64,000 nt of DNA, from assembly GCF_013401995.1 (NCBI RefSeq), contig NZ_JACBJI010000001.1, positions 266,372 to 330,371 of the forward strand, read 5' to 3'. The DNA comes from Flavobacterium agri (lineage in GTDB: Bacteria > Bacteroidota > Bacteroidia > Flavobacteriales > Flavobacteriaceae). Positions within the stretch are counted from its first letter, which is position 1. Each line of letters begins with the position of its first letter. Below the pieces are notes generated by a model. The model was not told the origin of the DNA. It saw only the letters and a list, made by a program, of their open reading frames with translations, and searched no databases. Below, in pieces: positions 9,801 to 16,432 of this stretch. The translations under genes and the position numbers were made by a program.

Positions 9801-10894
9801 AGGCTTTGGTTCAGTTGCACATTGAGCAACGCATTGAATCGCACGGTAATCCTGCTGGCCGGCGATGAGGTCTGGAAAGGAATGGTTACGACTTGGTTCG
9901 ATTGCAGCAAGCCCAATAATTCGGGACTTAACAGCGATCCCATGGTCATCGTCTGTACGGTATTCGGACCGTTTTGGGCGATGATCTGGATGTTGTTCGC
10001 AACGCCCACTTCGACCAAAGACGGATTGAGTCGCAACCTGATATTGAATTGGTCGTTGGCATCGGATAACCCATCGAAATAGACTGTTTGCTCAATGGAA
10101 GCGGCTACGCCAAGTATTCCCAAACTCAATTGAGAGAAATTCGCCGTGTTGTCGTCGATCGCGTTTTGAGGATTATCGACTCCGGCTCCTGCGAGGTTTA
10201 TCAGGTCGAGCGTGATCCCGCTTCCGCTGAATGAGGTATACGAAGGCTGGCCGCAATCATCGGCATCCGAAATATAAAACGCATCATACACATCGAGATT
10301 CCTTGTATTGAAGAACCCCAAAAGACTGCCGAGGCGATTCGTAAGGCGTATGCGGTTGTAGGCTTGAGCAGGCGTGATGGCGATGAAATAGTCCCCGTTT
10401 TCGTCGGTTACGATTCTTAATCTGTTCGTCGCAAATTCGCCCGCATCCTGACTGTCGCCTTGCAGCACGACGGTTCCGTTGTTGCGCGCCTGAACGGTGA
10501 ACTCCTGGTTTCCGATAAGCACGCCGCCCAAAACATCGGAAAGCACGCCTCCGAGGCTTCCTCCCAAAAGGGCCGGCAACAGATTGTCGTCTGTCTCGAT
10601 TTTTACGTATGATGTGGTGTTGGCAGGAAGGAGCGCATCATATTGAAGTTCGATGTGTCCTGAATAAGCTCCGATTCCTAAAGCCAAACCCGAACTGGCG
10701 CGTACGCGGGCACGAGTGGTAAGGTTCTCGTCCGTGGCGTTTGTCGCGTTGTCGGTGTTGCTTTGGCTTGAAATCGTTTCGGTGTACACTCTTACCGACT
10801 GAGCTTTGGCGGGCTCTGTAAGAAGAATCGGTAAGAAAAGGATAAGAATGCACTGAAATACGTACATTCTGTTGAACGTAGAATTCAATTTCAT
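3872..10894 (-). CDS. Giant T9SS surface adhesin with gliding-motility C-terminal domain
   Basis: 2340 residues. Signal peptide 1-32 (ends PAKAQ). Regions in order: a pair of about 150-residue beta modules (about 45-375); Ig-like CHU_C-associated modules (about 380-720); a second pair of the same beta modules (about 725-1055); further Ig-like modules (about 1060-1340); nine tandem repeats of about 77 residues (about 1345-2040); a PKD-like module (about 2045-2120, CISETVTYSTTAGMLNYQW); a DUF11-like module (about 2125-2240, LTITKVVDNFNPNIGDEVTF); and a C-terminal sorting domain (about 2245-2340, YNEFTPNGDGDNETF to GWMYILR). The last is the gliding-motility-associated domain (T9SS type B, CHU_C). 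It is first in an operon with its likely exporter partners PorP/SprF and an OmpA protein. The long repeat shaft and terminal sorting signal point to a cell-surface adhesin, but the ligand cannot be read from the sequence. Confidence 0.93.
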   Translation of the reverse strand: MKLNSTFNRMYVFQCILILFLPILLTEPAKAQSVRVYTETISSQSNTDNATNATDENLTTRARVRASSGLALGIGAYSGHIELQYDALLPANTTSYVKIETDDNLLPALLGGSLGGVLSDVLGGVLIGNQEFTVQARNNGTVVLQGDSQDAGEFATNRLRIVTDENGDYFIAITPAQAYNRIRLTNRLGSLLGFFNTRNLDVYDAFYISDADDCGQPSYTSFSGSGITLDLINLAGAGVDNPQNAIDDNTANFSQLSLGILGVAASIEQTVYFDGLSDANDQFNIRLRLNPSLVEVGVANNIQIIAQNGPNTVQTMTMGSLLSPELLGLLQSNQVVTIPFQTSSPASRITVRFNALLNVQLNQSLDLYGITRVPRAPVITDPFTLDPKICAGSAASLIATTASGYELHWFSAAQGGSTLATTQSGQPFVTPVLMADTSYYVAAVKIGCPEESSRVRINVDVVPLPTAADIEISSPLSACQGNITLTPTTSLENAVIRYYTNQNMTQEITTGYSGDAGVTYVKNNTTGALTISGLSAANSPYEYYIALQVDGLCTNATGTLKEVVVNYSSQLVVQAQANLEGCGSVNLADAIQNFDPNNTYLFFDGSNNPITAEATANTTTSGTYSIQAQGPNGTCASALASVNVTVNQQPTITATGNAIVTNVGNSVTLNATSSSGTIIWYNQNGDALASNTTAAFTSTGVYTFTGIATVGSCSASIVITVTVLDANECPPLTQPDFATMQSSGSIITGGVSNGNNAVDANLQTHSTVTTGIGLLGIGTTWQTLQWEETIPAGTPVTVKLGSEYSGLALIGGFSVVGTKRNGSGTPTPIGNAQQVSGSLLNLLPGENTFEYTFVPSNGSGPQDFDGVRVIIASTVSLAQNAKVFDAYYTTSATQVACGDDARDVLYGAVDLGVGALTATVGVDDAFEAIDNSQTSSATMYSGLGVLAAAEMTVVFNTPSIEGDQVRIRISKPGSLLSLSLLGGLSIQPMLGNAVSGSNITTSLLSLQLLGGGESAIVTFTPDATFDRLRIRYGGVAGVLEFLNVHDVERLANTHVIGADPTNTITACQGETITLEAAPIACTTFIWYDAEVGGNVVATGNSFTIPSDLPAGPHTFWIQPIRFGCAFLSRGSVTVNVTETAPENGIQSVTINGGAESSFCAPDGNVTLIATLAAVITITDPIFYWYSFDGTTQTLIAGETSSTLQLTGLAPGSYTYFVGFSSNEYCQTAEADRTRIDFMILPSSVAADISVADTGICLDGTAVITPTSTLSNPVFTYYFTNDTTQPILDGMTVGSVTFDIAPNGILTITGLDESNSPYTYYIALTSGTTCINQAGNLEAVTVTVGSLPTPTTLQTTQNFCTANNPTVADLQVNETGVLFYDAPTAGNLLSTTTPLVDGEIYYATLSDGVCESETRLAITVTIGNPATPTTNDNTQTFCAVNNPTVADIQVNETGVVFYNLPIAGIPYDPTTPLTNGIYYAAIVDGLCESEDRLAITVTISDPATPTTDDASQDFCAGLNPTVADLDVNESNIAVYDVASGGTALSANTPLVTGTYYATLVEAGTGCESSVRLEIAVNVNNVGTPTTNDATQDFCLVDMPAVSDIQVNETGVIFYDAADGGNAYDPSTPLVSGMYYAALVLGLCESDTRLEIVVNVADPASPTTDDMTQTFCLSDNPTVGDIQINEANIVVYGIMNGTPLDPSTPLTAGVYYMANVENGCESSIRLEITVIIDDPGIPTTNDATQNFCAANNPTVGDIQVNETGVVFFDAPTGGNQFSASTPLTAGTYYAAFGNVDCENAPRLEIAVTIGNPATPTTNDATQNFCSIDAPTVADIQVNETGVIFYTTPNGGTPLAASAPLTNGTYYAALSDGSCESAIRLEIAVTIGNPATPTTNDASQEFCLADNPTVAEIQVNGTGVIFYSAATGGTPLAATTPLTNGTYYVAASDGTCESAVRLEIAVTISNPATPTTNDDSQIFCLANNPTVADLEVNEANVVFYTQLTGGTPLSASTALVTGTYYAALVEGNCESSVRLEIDVMVSGSDTAQITGGDGESCISETVTYSTTAGMLNYQWNVVGGTIVSGGTATDNTANISWATIGVGVVSVVFTDANCGNTASASLNVNIAVCSDLTITKVVDNFNPNIGDEVTFTITVNNEGISNFTNVIINETLPSGYTLVSFHTSEGVYVPATGLWTIPSLLGNNSATLTVTAIVNPTGNYMNSVTIDDSVPDDSTVLNNGAEAWVEPICLIVYNEFTPNGDGDNETFRIDCIENYPNNMLQVFNRYGVMVYKMRSYQNNWDGIANQNSPINEDKMLPAGTYYYTLELNDGSGVTKSGWMYILR
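4770..6870 (-). repeat. Nine tandem ~233-base coding repeats in the adhesin
   Basis: Nine in-frame copies, spaced 229-236 bases apart (the PTT motif recurs near 4990, 5222, 5456, 5687, 5914, 6146, 6382, 6612 and 6847). Each encodes about 77 residues with the core pattern P-x-x-PTTNDATQ-x-FC, then NPTVADIQVNETGV-x-FY, a Gly-rich turn, TPLTxGTYYAA, and CES-x-x-RLEI. Each copy keeps two cysteines, suggesting one disulfide per unit. Copies have diverged but remain recognisable at DNA level, consistent with expansion by recombination. Confidence 0.9.
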
Positions 10895-10988
10895 AAGTAA
10901 AGTGTTAAGTTAATAGTAAGGTGTGGGGATCGGAAGTGTTTTTTAACTATTTCATTCCTACTTGTTTTAAAAATTAAGTTTTGTTTAA

Positions 10989-11018
10989 TTGTTTGCTGTA
11001 TGAAAAATTCTATATTTG
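10989..11018 (+). promoter_or_regulatory. Consensus Bacteroidota promoter reading into the structured region
   Basis: A -33 TTG at 10989-10991 and a perfect -7 box TATATTTG at 11011-11018 are separated by 19 bases. The next start codon is 250 bases downstream, so this promoter would make either a long structured leader for the repressor gene or a separate small RNA. Confidence 0.55.
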
Positions 11019-11236
11019 CTAGGCTCGCAGACTGTTTAAAATACCACATTAATACAGGATGCGATTAAAATTTCTAAAAACAAAACCGAATCATTCGCAA
11101 ATTGCGATTTCGGTTAACCCAGACATAATCCGCTTCTGAAAATCGGGTTATTTATGGCCTACAGGCTATATAAATTGTAAGCCCCCGACGATTTATATGG
11201 TTGAATTTTTGTAAGAATTCATAACCATATTTTTAT
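11019..11236 (+). ncRNA. Candidate structured small RNA or regulatory leader
   Basis: Downstream of a consensus promoter lies about 210 bases rich in inverted repeats. ATATAAAT (11168-11175) pairs with ATTTATAT (11191-11198). ATATGGTT plus GAATT (11195-11207) pair with AATTC plus AACCATAT (11216-11230), and the second hairpin runs into five Ts (11230-11234). The two hairpins share 11195-11198, so they exclude each other. That suits either a switch or a terminator-ended small RNA. No known RNA family was recognised by eye. Confidence 0.35.
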
Positions 11237-11249
11237 CTCGTAAGATAAA
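11232..11249. promoter_or_regulatory. Operator-like palindrome before the repressor gene
   Basis: TTTATCT-CGTA-AGATAAA is a perfect 7-base dyad, 21 bases before the ATG of the CI-like regulator. Its symmetry and position suit autoregulation by that protein. It could also overlap a second, poorer promoter for the gene. Confidence 0.45.
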
Positions 11250-11270
11250 GATAGCATACATTTTGCGAAT

Positions 11271-11993
11271 ATGCAAGAAAAAAACTCACAAAATGCGAAT
11301 GATGTTATCAATCGATTGAAATTGCTATTGAAGTTAAAGACCGATATTCAGCTTTCAGAATTCCTTAATATCAGGCCGAATACGATTTCAACTTGGAAAA
11401 AACGCAATAGTCTCGATTATGAAACGGTCATCTCAATATGCGAACTGTATGAGCTCGATTTGAACGAAGTTTTCCTTAATAAGCGAACTTCTGTCGATTC
11501 GTCTGCTTCTACGCCGTTGATTACGCGTGAAGTTCAATTCCAGTACGCATCGGGAGCAGATCGTCAGGGACTCATGGAAATTGTACCCAAATACAAATTC
11601 CCGTTCCTTGCCGTAGAGAATTCGCTCGCTTTCCAGGTGGTAAGCAATAACATGTTTCCTTTAATAGATGAAAATTCATTCGTTATTTGCGAAGCGGCCA
11701 CGTTAGATGCCGTTCGCGACAACAAGATAGCGGTGATCGTGAGCAAGAACAAAGGTATTTTCCTGAACCGTGTAGGAAAGGGGCAATACAAAGCCGATCA
11801 GGTGCTATTGGTCAATGACAATGACTTCTATAACGATGTCGTGTTGAGTGAATCTGAAATAACCGAAGTATGGCTTGTTCGAGGCGTACTTTCTTACGAT
11901 ATGAACCACGAAAGCCGTTTTACGTTCATAAATGACAGTCTCCGGAAGATAAATTCGTTCATGAAAAAGAATGAAATAACCGATAAACAATAA
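11271..11993 (+). CDS. CI-repressor-like HTH regulator with S24 fold lacking catalytic residues
   Basis: 240 residues. Residues about 10-70 form a phage CI-type helix-turn-helix (LSEFLNIRPNTISTWKKR, with the recognition helix around 36-45). Residues about 105-210 match the LexA/CI S24 peptidase-like dimerisation fold. At the place of the catalytic motif (usually x-S-M-x-P) the sequence is VSNNMFP, so Ser is Asn127. At the usual Lys (VKRL-like) it is FLNRV, so Lys is Asn166. Both catalytic residues therefore appear lost and self-cleavage is unlikely. The fold probably acts only in dimerisation or ligand sensing. It stands alone behind a palindromic operator-like site and ends at its own terminator. 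There is no prophage around it, so it is best read as a chromosomal regulator of unknown target. Confidence 0.8.
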   Translation: MQEKNSQNANDVINRLKLLLKLKTDIQLSEFLNIRPNTISTWKKRNSLDYETVISICELYELDLNEVFLNKRTSVDSSASTPLITREVQFQYASGADRQGLMEIVPKYKFPFLAVENSLAFQVVSNNMFPLIDENSFVICEAATLDAVRDNKIAVIVSKNKGIFLNRVGKGQYKADQVLLVNDNDFYNDVVLSESEITEVWLVRGVLSYDMNHESRFTFINDSLRKINSFMKKNEITDKQ

Positions 11994-11998
11994 TAAAG

Positions 11999-12019
11999 AC
12001 CGGGCTACCGGTTTTTTTT
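11999..12019 (+). terminator. Intrinsic terminator of the CI-like regulator gene
   Basis: ACCGG-GCTA-CCGGT followed by a run of eight Ts begins 5 bases after the stop codon. It is short but has a typical U-tract. Confidence 0.75.
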
Positions 12020-12103
12020 ATTTCCATTTGCGTTTGATTTTTAGGCGTTTATCGAGCGGTTTTTCCGTTTCGTAAAGAATAGCTGTTTTTTTGAAAAAAA
12101 TAG

Positions 12104-12134
12104 TTTGGAAAACAGAAAAGCGTTGCTATATTTG
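12104..12134 (+). promoter_or_regulatory. Promoter of tRNA-Ser
   Basis: A -33 TTTG (12104-12107) and a perfect -7 TATATTTG (12127-12134) are separated by 19 bases. The tRNA begins 33 bases after the -7 box. Confidence 0.75.
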
Positions 12135-12166
12135 CAACCGCAATCAGCAATGGTAGTGCACTTATT

Positions 12167-12251
12167 GGAGAAATGGCAGAGTGGTCGATTGCGGCAGTCT
12201 TGAAAACTGTTGACTGTAACAGGTCCGGGGGTTCGAATCCCTCTTTCTCCG
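12167..12251 (+). tRNA. tRNA-Ser (anticodon UGA)
   Basis: The acceptor arm GGAGAAA (12167-12173) pairs with TTTCTCC (12244-12250), followed by discriminator G. The D arm begins GCAGAGTGG. The anticodon stem GCAGT/ACTGT holds loop CTTGAAA with anticodon TGA, which reads UCA and related serine codons. A long variable arm and the T arm with loop GTTCGAATC follow. CCA is not encoded, as is common in this phylum. No integrase or duplicated 3' end is nearby. Confidence 0.95.
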
Positions 12252-12273
12252 CAAAAGCTTTCAAAGCAAACCG

Positions 12274-12307
12274 AAACCCTTTAAATCATAAGATTTAGAG
12301 GGTTTTT
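12274..12307 (+). terminator. Terminator after tRNA-Ser
   Basis: AAACCCT-T-TAAATC pairs with GATTTA-G-AGGGTTT across a 4-base loop, with one T-G wobble, and is followed by TTTTTC. It lies 22 bases past the tRNA. Confidence 0.8.
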
Positions 12308-12497
12308 CTTTTGTGTCGGATTTCATCGTGTGCGATAGGATTCCCGAATAGAAATGAAAGTGTTCTTTCTGTTGGATTTACCGGCCATATTCTTGATTTT
12401 GACCATTATATATCGCTCTTAATTGAGTAATGCCGAAAACAGAAAGTAAGCTGTTAAAATTTGTCATTTCCATAGCGGTCATCCGCCAAGCAAATCT

Positions 12498-12505
12498 TAA
12501 CTTTG
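12498..12505 (+). promoter_or_regulatory. -7 box of the pentose phosphate operon
   Basis: TAACTTTG is a perfect -7 consensus, 16 bases before the transketolase ATG. No clear TTG lies 19-21 bases upstream. The 12308-12497 stretch before it shows nothing else I can support. Confidence 0.55.
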
Positions 12506-12521
12506 GGAATAAAAGTTTACC

Positions 12522-14522
12522 ATGGCGCAATCACAGTTTTCCTCCGATGACCAGTTGGCGATCAATACTTTAAGATTCCTGTCGGCAGATATGGTCCAGA
12601 AAGCCAATTCCGGGCATCCGGGTTTGCCTTTAGGTGCAGCGCCCATGGCGTATGTGCTTTGGAGTCGTTTCTTAAAATTCGATTCGCACAACCCGTCATG
12701 GCCCGATCGCGACCGTTTCATTTTGTCCGCAGGACACGGCTCTGCTTTGCTGTACAGCTTGCTGCATGTTTACGGTTATGACCTGCCGATGTCTGAACTC
12801 AAGAACTTCAGGCAATTGGGTTCAAAAACACCCGGACATCCCGAATCGACATTGGTTCCCGGAATCGAGGTTACGACCGGTCCTTTGGGACAAGGTTTTG
12901 CCAACGGCGTCGGTGTAGCGATCGCAGAGGCGTTCCTTTCCGAAAGATATGGCCACGAAATTATCGACCATTATACCTATGCTATCGTAAGCGACGGCGA
13001 CCTCATGGAAGGCATCGCATCCGAAGCGGCTTCATTGGCCGGACATCTCAAACTCGGTAAACTGATCTATCTCTATGACGACAACCAGATTTCGCTCGAC
13101 GGACCTACAAGCCTTGCCTTTACGGAAAATGTTCCCGAGCGTTTCCAGTCGTACGGGTGGCATACCATTACCGTAAAAGACGGGAACGACTTGGCCGAAA
13201 TCGAGCAGGCGATACGTTTGGCTCAACAGGAAACGCAAAAACCGTCATTGATATCCGTCAAGACGATAATTGGTTTCGGAAGTCCGCAACAAGGGACAAA
13301 TAAAGTCCACGGCAATCCGTTGGGTGAGGAAAATCTTAAGAAAACCAAAGAATATTTCGGCTGGAATCCAGATGAAGCGTTTTATATCCCGACGCAAGCG
13401 AAAGCATTATTCGACAGTCAAATCGCAACAGGCAAAAAGCGATATGGGGAATGGCAATCAAAATTTGATGCGTACGCCAAGGCGAATCCTTCAAAAGCGA
13501 CAGCATTCGAAACCAGTTTCAACGGTGGTCTTCCCGAAGATTGGGATATAAATTTTCCGGTCTTCAACGCCGATGAATCTATTGCTACCAGAGAAGCTTC
13601 GGGAAAAGTACTCGAACTGATCAAAAAAAATGTGCCTTGGGTCATTGGCGGTTCAGCCGATTTGGCGAGTTCCAACAGCACACCCGGAAAAGGAGAAGAC
13701 AGCTTCCAGCCCGAACATTACGATAAAAGCAATATCTGGTTCGGTGTGCGCGAACATGCCATGGGTGGAATCCTTAACGGAATTGCGGCACACGGAGGTG
13801 CACGTACCTATGGCGGAACTTTCCTTACATTCTCCGATTACATGCGAGGCGCCATCCGTTTGGCGGCGCTCACCGAAGTTCCCGTGACCTATATTTTTAC
13901 GCACGACAGTATCGGTTTGGGTGAAGACGGACCGACGCACCAGCCCGTCGAGCATGTGACCGCGCTAAGGGCGATACCGAACCTCGCGGTAATCCGTCCT
14001 GCCGATGCCAATGAAACCGCAGAAGCGTGGCGCATCGCGATCCAGCGTGAAAAAGGCCCGGTCGCGTTGATTTTGACCAGACAAAAACTTCCGATTATCG
14101 ATCAGCAAAAATTCGCGCCGGCATCGAACGTATCCAAAGGCGCCTATATCCTTAACGATTCCGATACGGCACCCGACATAATACTGATTGCGACTGGCTC
14201 CGAAGTACAACTGATCCTCGGCGCACAGCAAAAACTGCAAAAAGAAGGAATCGCCGCACGCGTAGTCAGTATGCCTTCGTTCGAATTGTTCGAAAAACAG
14301 ACCAAGGAATACAGAGACAGCGTTTTACCGCCGTCCAATCATAAGCGATTGGCGGTCGAAGCCGGAATCACGCAGGCTTGGTATAAATATATCACTGCGG
14401 AAGGCGATGTGATCGGAATTGACAGATTCGGCGAATCGGGACCCGGAGACGAAGTGCTGCGTCATTTCGGTTTTACCATAGAAAATGTGTACCAACGAGC
14501 CAAAGCGCTTCTTAACAAATAA
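12522..14522 (+). CDS. tkt: Transketolase
   Basis: 666 residues, full length for bacterial transketolase. It transfers two-carbon ketol units between sugar phosphates in the non-oxidative pentose phosphate pathway (cytosol, thiamine diphosphate and Mg2+). Visible landmarks are the N-terminal [16 protein letters not shown], the GPLGQG loop, the cofactor motif [20 protein letters not shown] ending near the DDN triad, and in the second domain [20 protein letters not shown] and [15 protein letters not shown]. It is the first gene of a five-gene operon (tkt, rpiB, gnd, zwf, pgl) and starts close behind a consensus -7 box. rpiB follows after 3 bases, so translation is probably coupled. Confidence 0.97.
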   Translation: MAQSQFSSDDQLAINTLRFLSADMVQKANSGHPGLPLGAAPMAYVLWSRFLKFDSHNPSWPDRDRFILSAGHGSALLYSLLHVYGYDLPMSELKNFRQLGSKTPGHPESTLVPGIEVTTGPLGQGFANGVGVAIAEAFLSERYGHEIIDHYTYAIVSDGDLMEGIASEAASLAGHLKLGKLIYLYDDNQISLDGPTSLAFTENVPERFQSYGWHTITVKDGNDLAEIEQAIRLAQQETQKPSLISVKTIIGFGSPQQGTNKVHGNPLGEENLKKTKEYFGWNPDEAFYIPTQAKALFDSQIATGKKRYGEWQSKFDAYAKANPSKATAFETSFNGGLPEDWDINFPVFNADESIATREASGKVLELIKKNVPWVIGGSADLASSNSTPGKGEDSFQPEHYDKSNIWFGVREHAMGGILNGIAAHGGARTYGGTFLTFSDYMRGAIRLAALTEVPVTYIFTHDSIGLGEDGPTHQPVEHVTALRAIPNLAVIRPADANETAEAWRIAIQREKGPVALILTRQKLPIIDQQKFAPASNVSKGAYILNDSDTAPDIILIATGSEVQLILGAQQKLQKEGIAARVVSMPSFELFEKQTKEYRDSVLPPSNHKRLAVEAGITQAWYKYITAEGDVIGIDRFGESGPGDEVLRHFGFTIENVYQRAKALLNK

Positions 14523-14525
14523 GAT

Positions 14526-14987
14526 ATGAAGATAGGAATCGCTGCCGATCACGCCGGATTCGAACAAAAGCAAGCCGTGCTCAAAGAACTTCTCGACGCC
14601 GGATTCGATGTCAAAGACTTCGGCGCTTTTTCATACGACGCCCAAGACGATTATCCCGATATCATCGTGCCGCTGGCAAATGCCGTTTCCAAAGGCGAAG
14701 TCGAAAAAGGAATCGCCATTTGCGGAAGCGGTGTCGGTGTTTCCGTCGCGGCAAATAAAATCAAAGGCGTGCGCGCGGCACTGATTACCGAGACGTATTC
14801 CGCGCACCAAGGCGTCGAACACGACGATATGAACCTGTTGTGCCTCGGCGGACGGGTTTTGGGCGCTGCACTGATTTCCGAACTCATACGAACATTCATC
14901 AATGCCAGATACGACGGAGGCGAGCGTTTTCAACGAAGGCTCGACAAAGTTATCGCACTCGAAAACAAACACGACATTAATACATAA
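14526..14987 (+). CDS. rpiB: Ribose-5-phosphate isomerase B
   Basis: 153 residues, RpiB/LacAB fold. It interconverts ribulose-5-phosphate and ribose-5-phosphate. The phosphate- and substrate-binding start IAADHAGFEQKQ and the catalytic-Cys loop AICGSGVGVSVAANK are intact, as is HDDMNLLCLGGR further on. The C-terminus QRRLDKVIALENK is typical of the family. It lies between transketolase (3 bases) and gnd (10 bases), so it supplies the isomerase step linking oxidative and non-oxidative branches. Confidence 0.96.
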   Translation: MKIGIAADHAGFEQKQAVLKELLDAGFDVKDFGAFSYDAQDDYPDIIVPLANAVSKGEVEKGIAICGSGVGVSVAANKIKGVRAALITETYSAHQGVEHDDMNLLCLGGRVLGAALISELIRTFINARYDGGERFQRRLDKVIALENKHDINT

Positions 14988-14997
14988 ATCAAATCAC

Positions 14998-16404
14998 ATG
15001 AATCAATATGATTTTGGGACGGTAGGCCTTGGGGTAATGGGCAGCAACATCCTGCTCAATGTAGCCGACCATGGTTTTTCTGCCGCCGGACTCGATCTTA
15101 GCGCAGAAAAAGCGGCCTCGTTCGAAGCCGCCGCAAAACCCGGACAATCCGTTTTCGGCACGACTTCTCCCGAGGAATTCGCCAAATCCTTAAAGACACC
15201 CAGAGCAATTATGTTGCTTGTTCCGGCGGGATCGTTGGTAGATCTTGCGATCGAAAACCTTTTGCCGTTTTTGGAACAAGGCGACATCGTCATCGATGGC
15301 GGCAATTCCTATTTTACCGATACCAATCGCAGGTTTGCCACGCTCAAGGAAAAAGGCATCCATTTCTTCGGGATGGGAATTTCCGGTGGAGAAAGCGGCG
15401 CGCGTTTCGGACCGAGCATGATGCCGGGCGGCGACAAATTGGCCTATGAAAGATTGCGTCCGATTTTTGAAGCGATCGCGGCGAAAGTCAACGGCGATCC
15501 TTGCGTAGCTTATATGGGCAACGGTTCGGCCGGAAATTATGTCAAGATGGTGCACAACGGAATCGAATATGCGATCATGCAGCTGATATCCGAAACCTAT
15601 GACCTGCTCAAGCGCGGACTTGGTGCAGACGACGCCGATATCCAAAAACTGTTTGCAGACTGGAACCAAGGAGAACTTCAATCGTTTTTGATAGAGATTA
15701 CCGCCGAAATCCTTAAAGTCAAAGATGAAGAAACAGGAGACTTACTGGTTCACGTCATTTCGGACTGGGCGCGTTCCAAAGGTACCGGAAAGTGGACTTC
15801 CCAAAACGCAATGGATTTGCAGGCACCGGTTCCGTCGATCGATTCGGCCGTGACCATGCGGAATCTTTCGGCCCATAAGCAAGAACGACTTTTGGCGTCG
15901 GAGATTTTGCACAGCGCTTCACAACAAGAGAAAATCGACATCGCTACAATCGCCCAATCGCTCAAGGATGCGTATTATTTTGCGATGATCAACGTTTATG
16001 CGCAGGGCTTGGCGCAATTGTCCATCGCTTCGAAAGAATACCAATACGAAATCGATCTCAAGGAAGTCACCAAAATCTGGCGCGGCGGCTGTATCATCCG
16101 TGCGGCCTGTCTTGAAAACTTCCGCTCGGCGTTCGCGTCAAATCCTCAATTATCGAACATATTGCTCGACAAGGATATCGCCAAATTAGTTCTCGATCGT
16201 CAGCAAGCGGCGCGAAAAATCGCAAAACTCGCTATCGACAAAGGTATTCCGGCTCCGGTATTTTTGTCTTCGTTGAGTTATTTCGACGGTTACAGAAGCG
16301 CGGTACTGCCTACCAACCTGATCCAGGCGCAACGCGATTTTTTCGGGGCGCACCTTTACGAACGCACAGACAAGGAAGGTTTCTTCCACACCATTTGGGA
16401 ATAA
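14998..16404 (+). CDS. gnd: 6-phosphogluconate dehydrogenase, decarboxylating
   Basis: 468 residues with the usual full length. It oxidises 6-phosphogluconate to ribulose-5-phosphate and CO2, making NADPH. The start is set at the ATG at 14998 because it is followed directly by the NADP-binding GLGVMGSNILLNVADHG. The same frame is open 96 bases further upstream, but that lies inside rpiB. Other landmarks are the substrate loop DGGNSYFTDTNRR, GISGGESGARFGPSMMPGG, the catalytic Lys/His region MVHNGIEYAIMQLI, and the C-terminal NLIQAQRDFFGAH. It is third in the pentose phosphate operon. Confidence 0.97.
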   Translation: MNQYDFGTVGLGVMGSNILLNVADHGFSAAGLDLSAEKAASFEAAAKPGQSVFGTTSPEEFAKSLKTPRAIMLLVPAGSLVDLAIENLLPFLEQGDIVIDGGNSYFTDTNRRFATLKEKGIHFFGMGISGGESGARFGPSMMPGGDKLAYERLRPIFEAIAAKVNGDPCVAYMGNGSAGNYVKMVHNGIEYAIMQLISETYDLLKRGLGADDADIQKLFADWNQGELQSFLIEITAEILKVKDEETGDLLVHVISDWARSKGTGKWTSQNAMDLQAPVPSIDSAVTMRNLSAHKQERLLASEILHSASQQEKIDIATIAQSLKDAYYFAMINVYAQGLAQLSIASKEYQYEIDLKEVTKIWRGGCIIRAACLENFRSAFASNPQLSNILLDKDIAKLVLDRQQAARKIAKLAIDKGIPAPVFLSSLSYFDGYRSAVLPTNLIQAQRDFFGAHLYERTDKEGFFHTIWE

Positions 16405-16432
16405 CTGCACATTTTAAACCAACAAACACGAC

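Larger units (their letters stand above)
10895..11270. other. 376-base noncoding, highly structured intergenic region
   Basis: This lies between the divergent adhesin and repressor genes. I see no open frame of note. From left to right on the plus strand it holds a consensus promoter (10989-11018), a 13-base dyad TCGCAA-A-TTGCGA (11095-11107), an AACCC/GGGTT hairpin (11116-11149), two overlapping hairpins (11168-11198 and 11195-11230) and an operator-like palindrome (11232-11249). No convincing TAnnTTTG box was found for the minus-strand adhesin operon. Confidence 0.6.

Noticed and set aside
12167..12251. tRNA-Ser as an integration site of a mobile element
   Set aside because: No integrase, no duplicated tRNA 3' end and no compositional change next to it.
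14902..14997. N-terminal extension of gnd
   Set aside because: It overlaps rpiB out of frame and lacks similarity to 6-phosphogluconate dehydrogenase, which begins at 14998.
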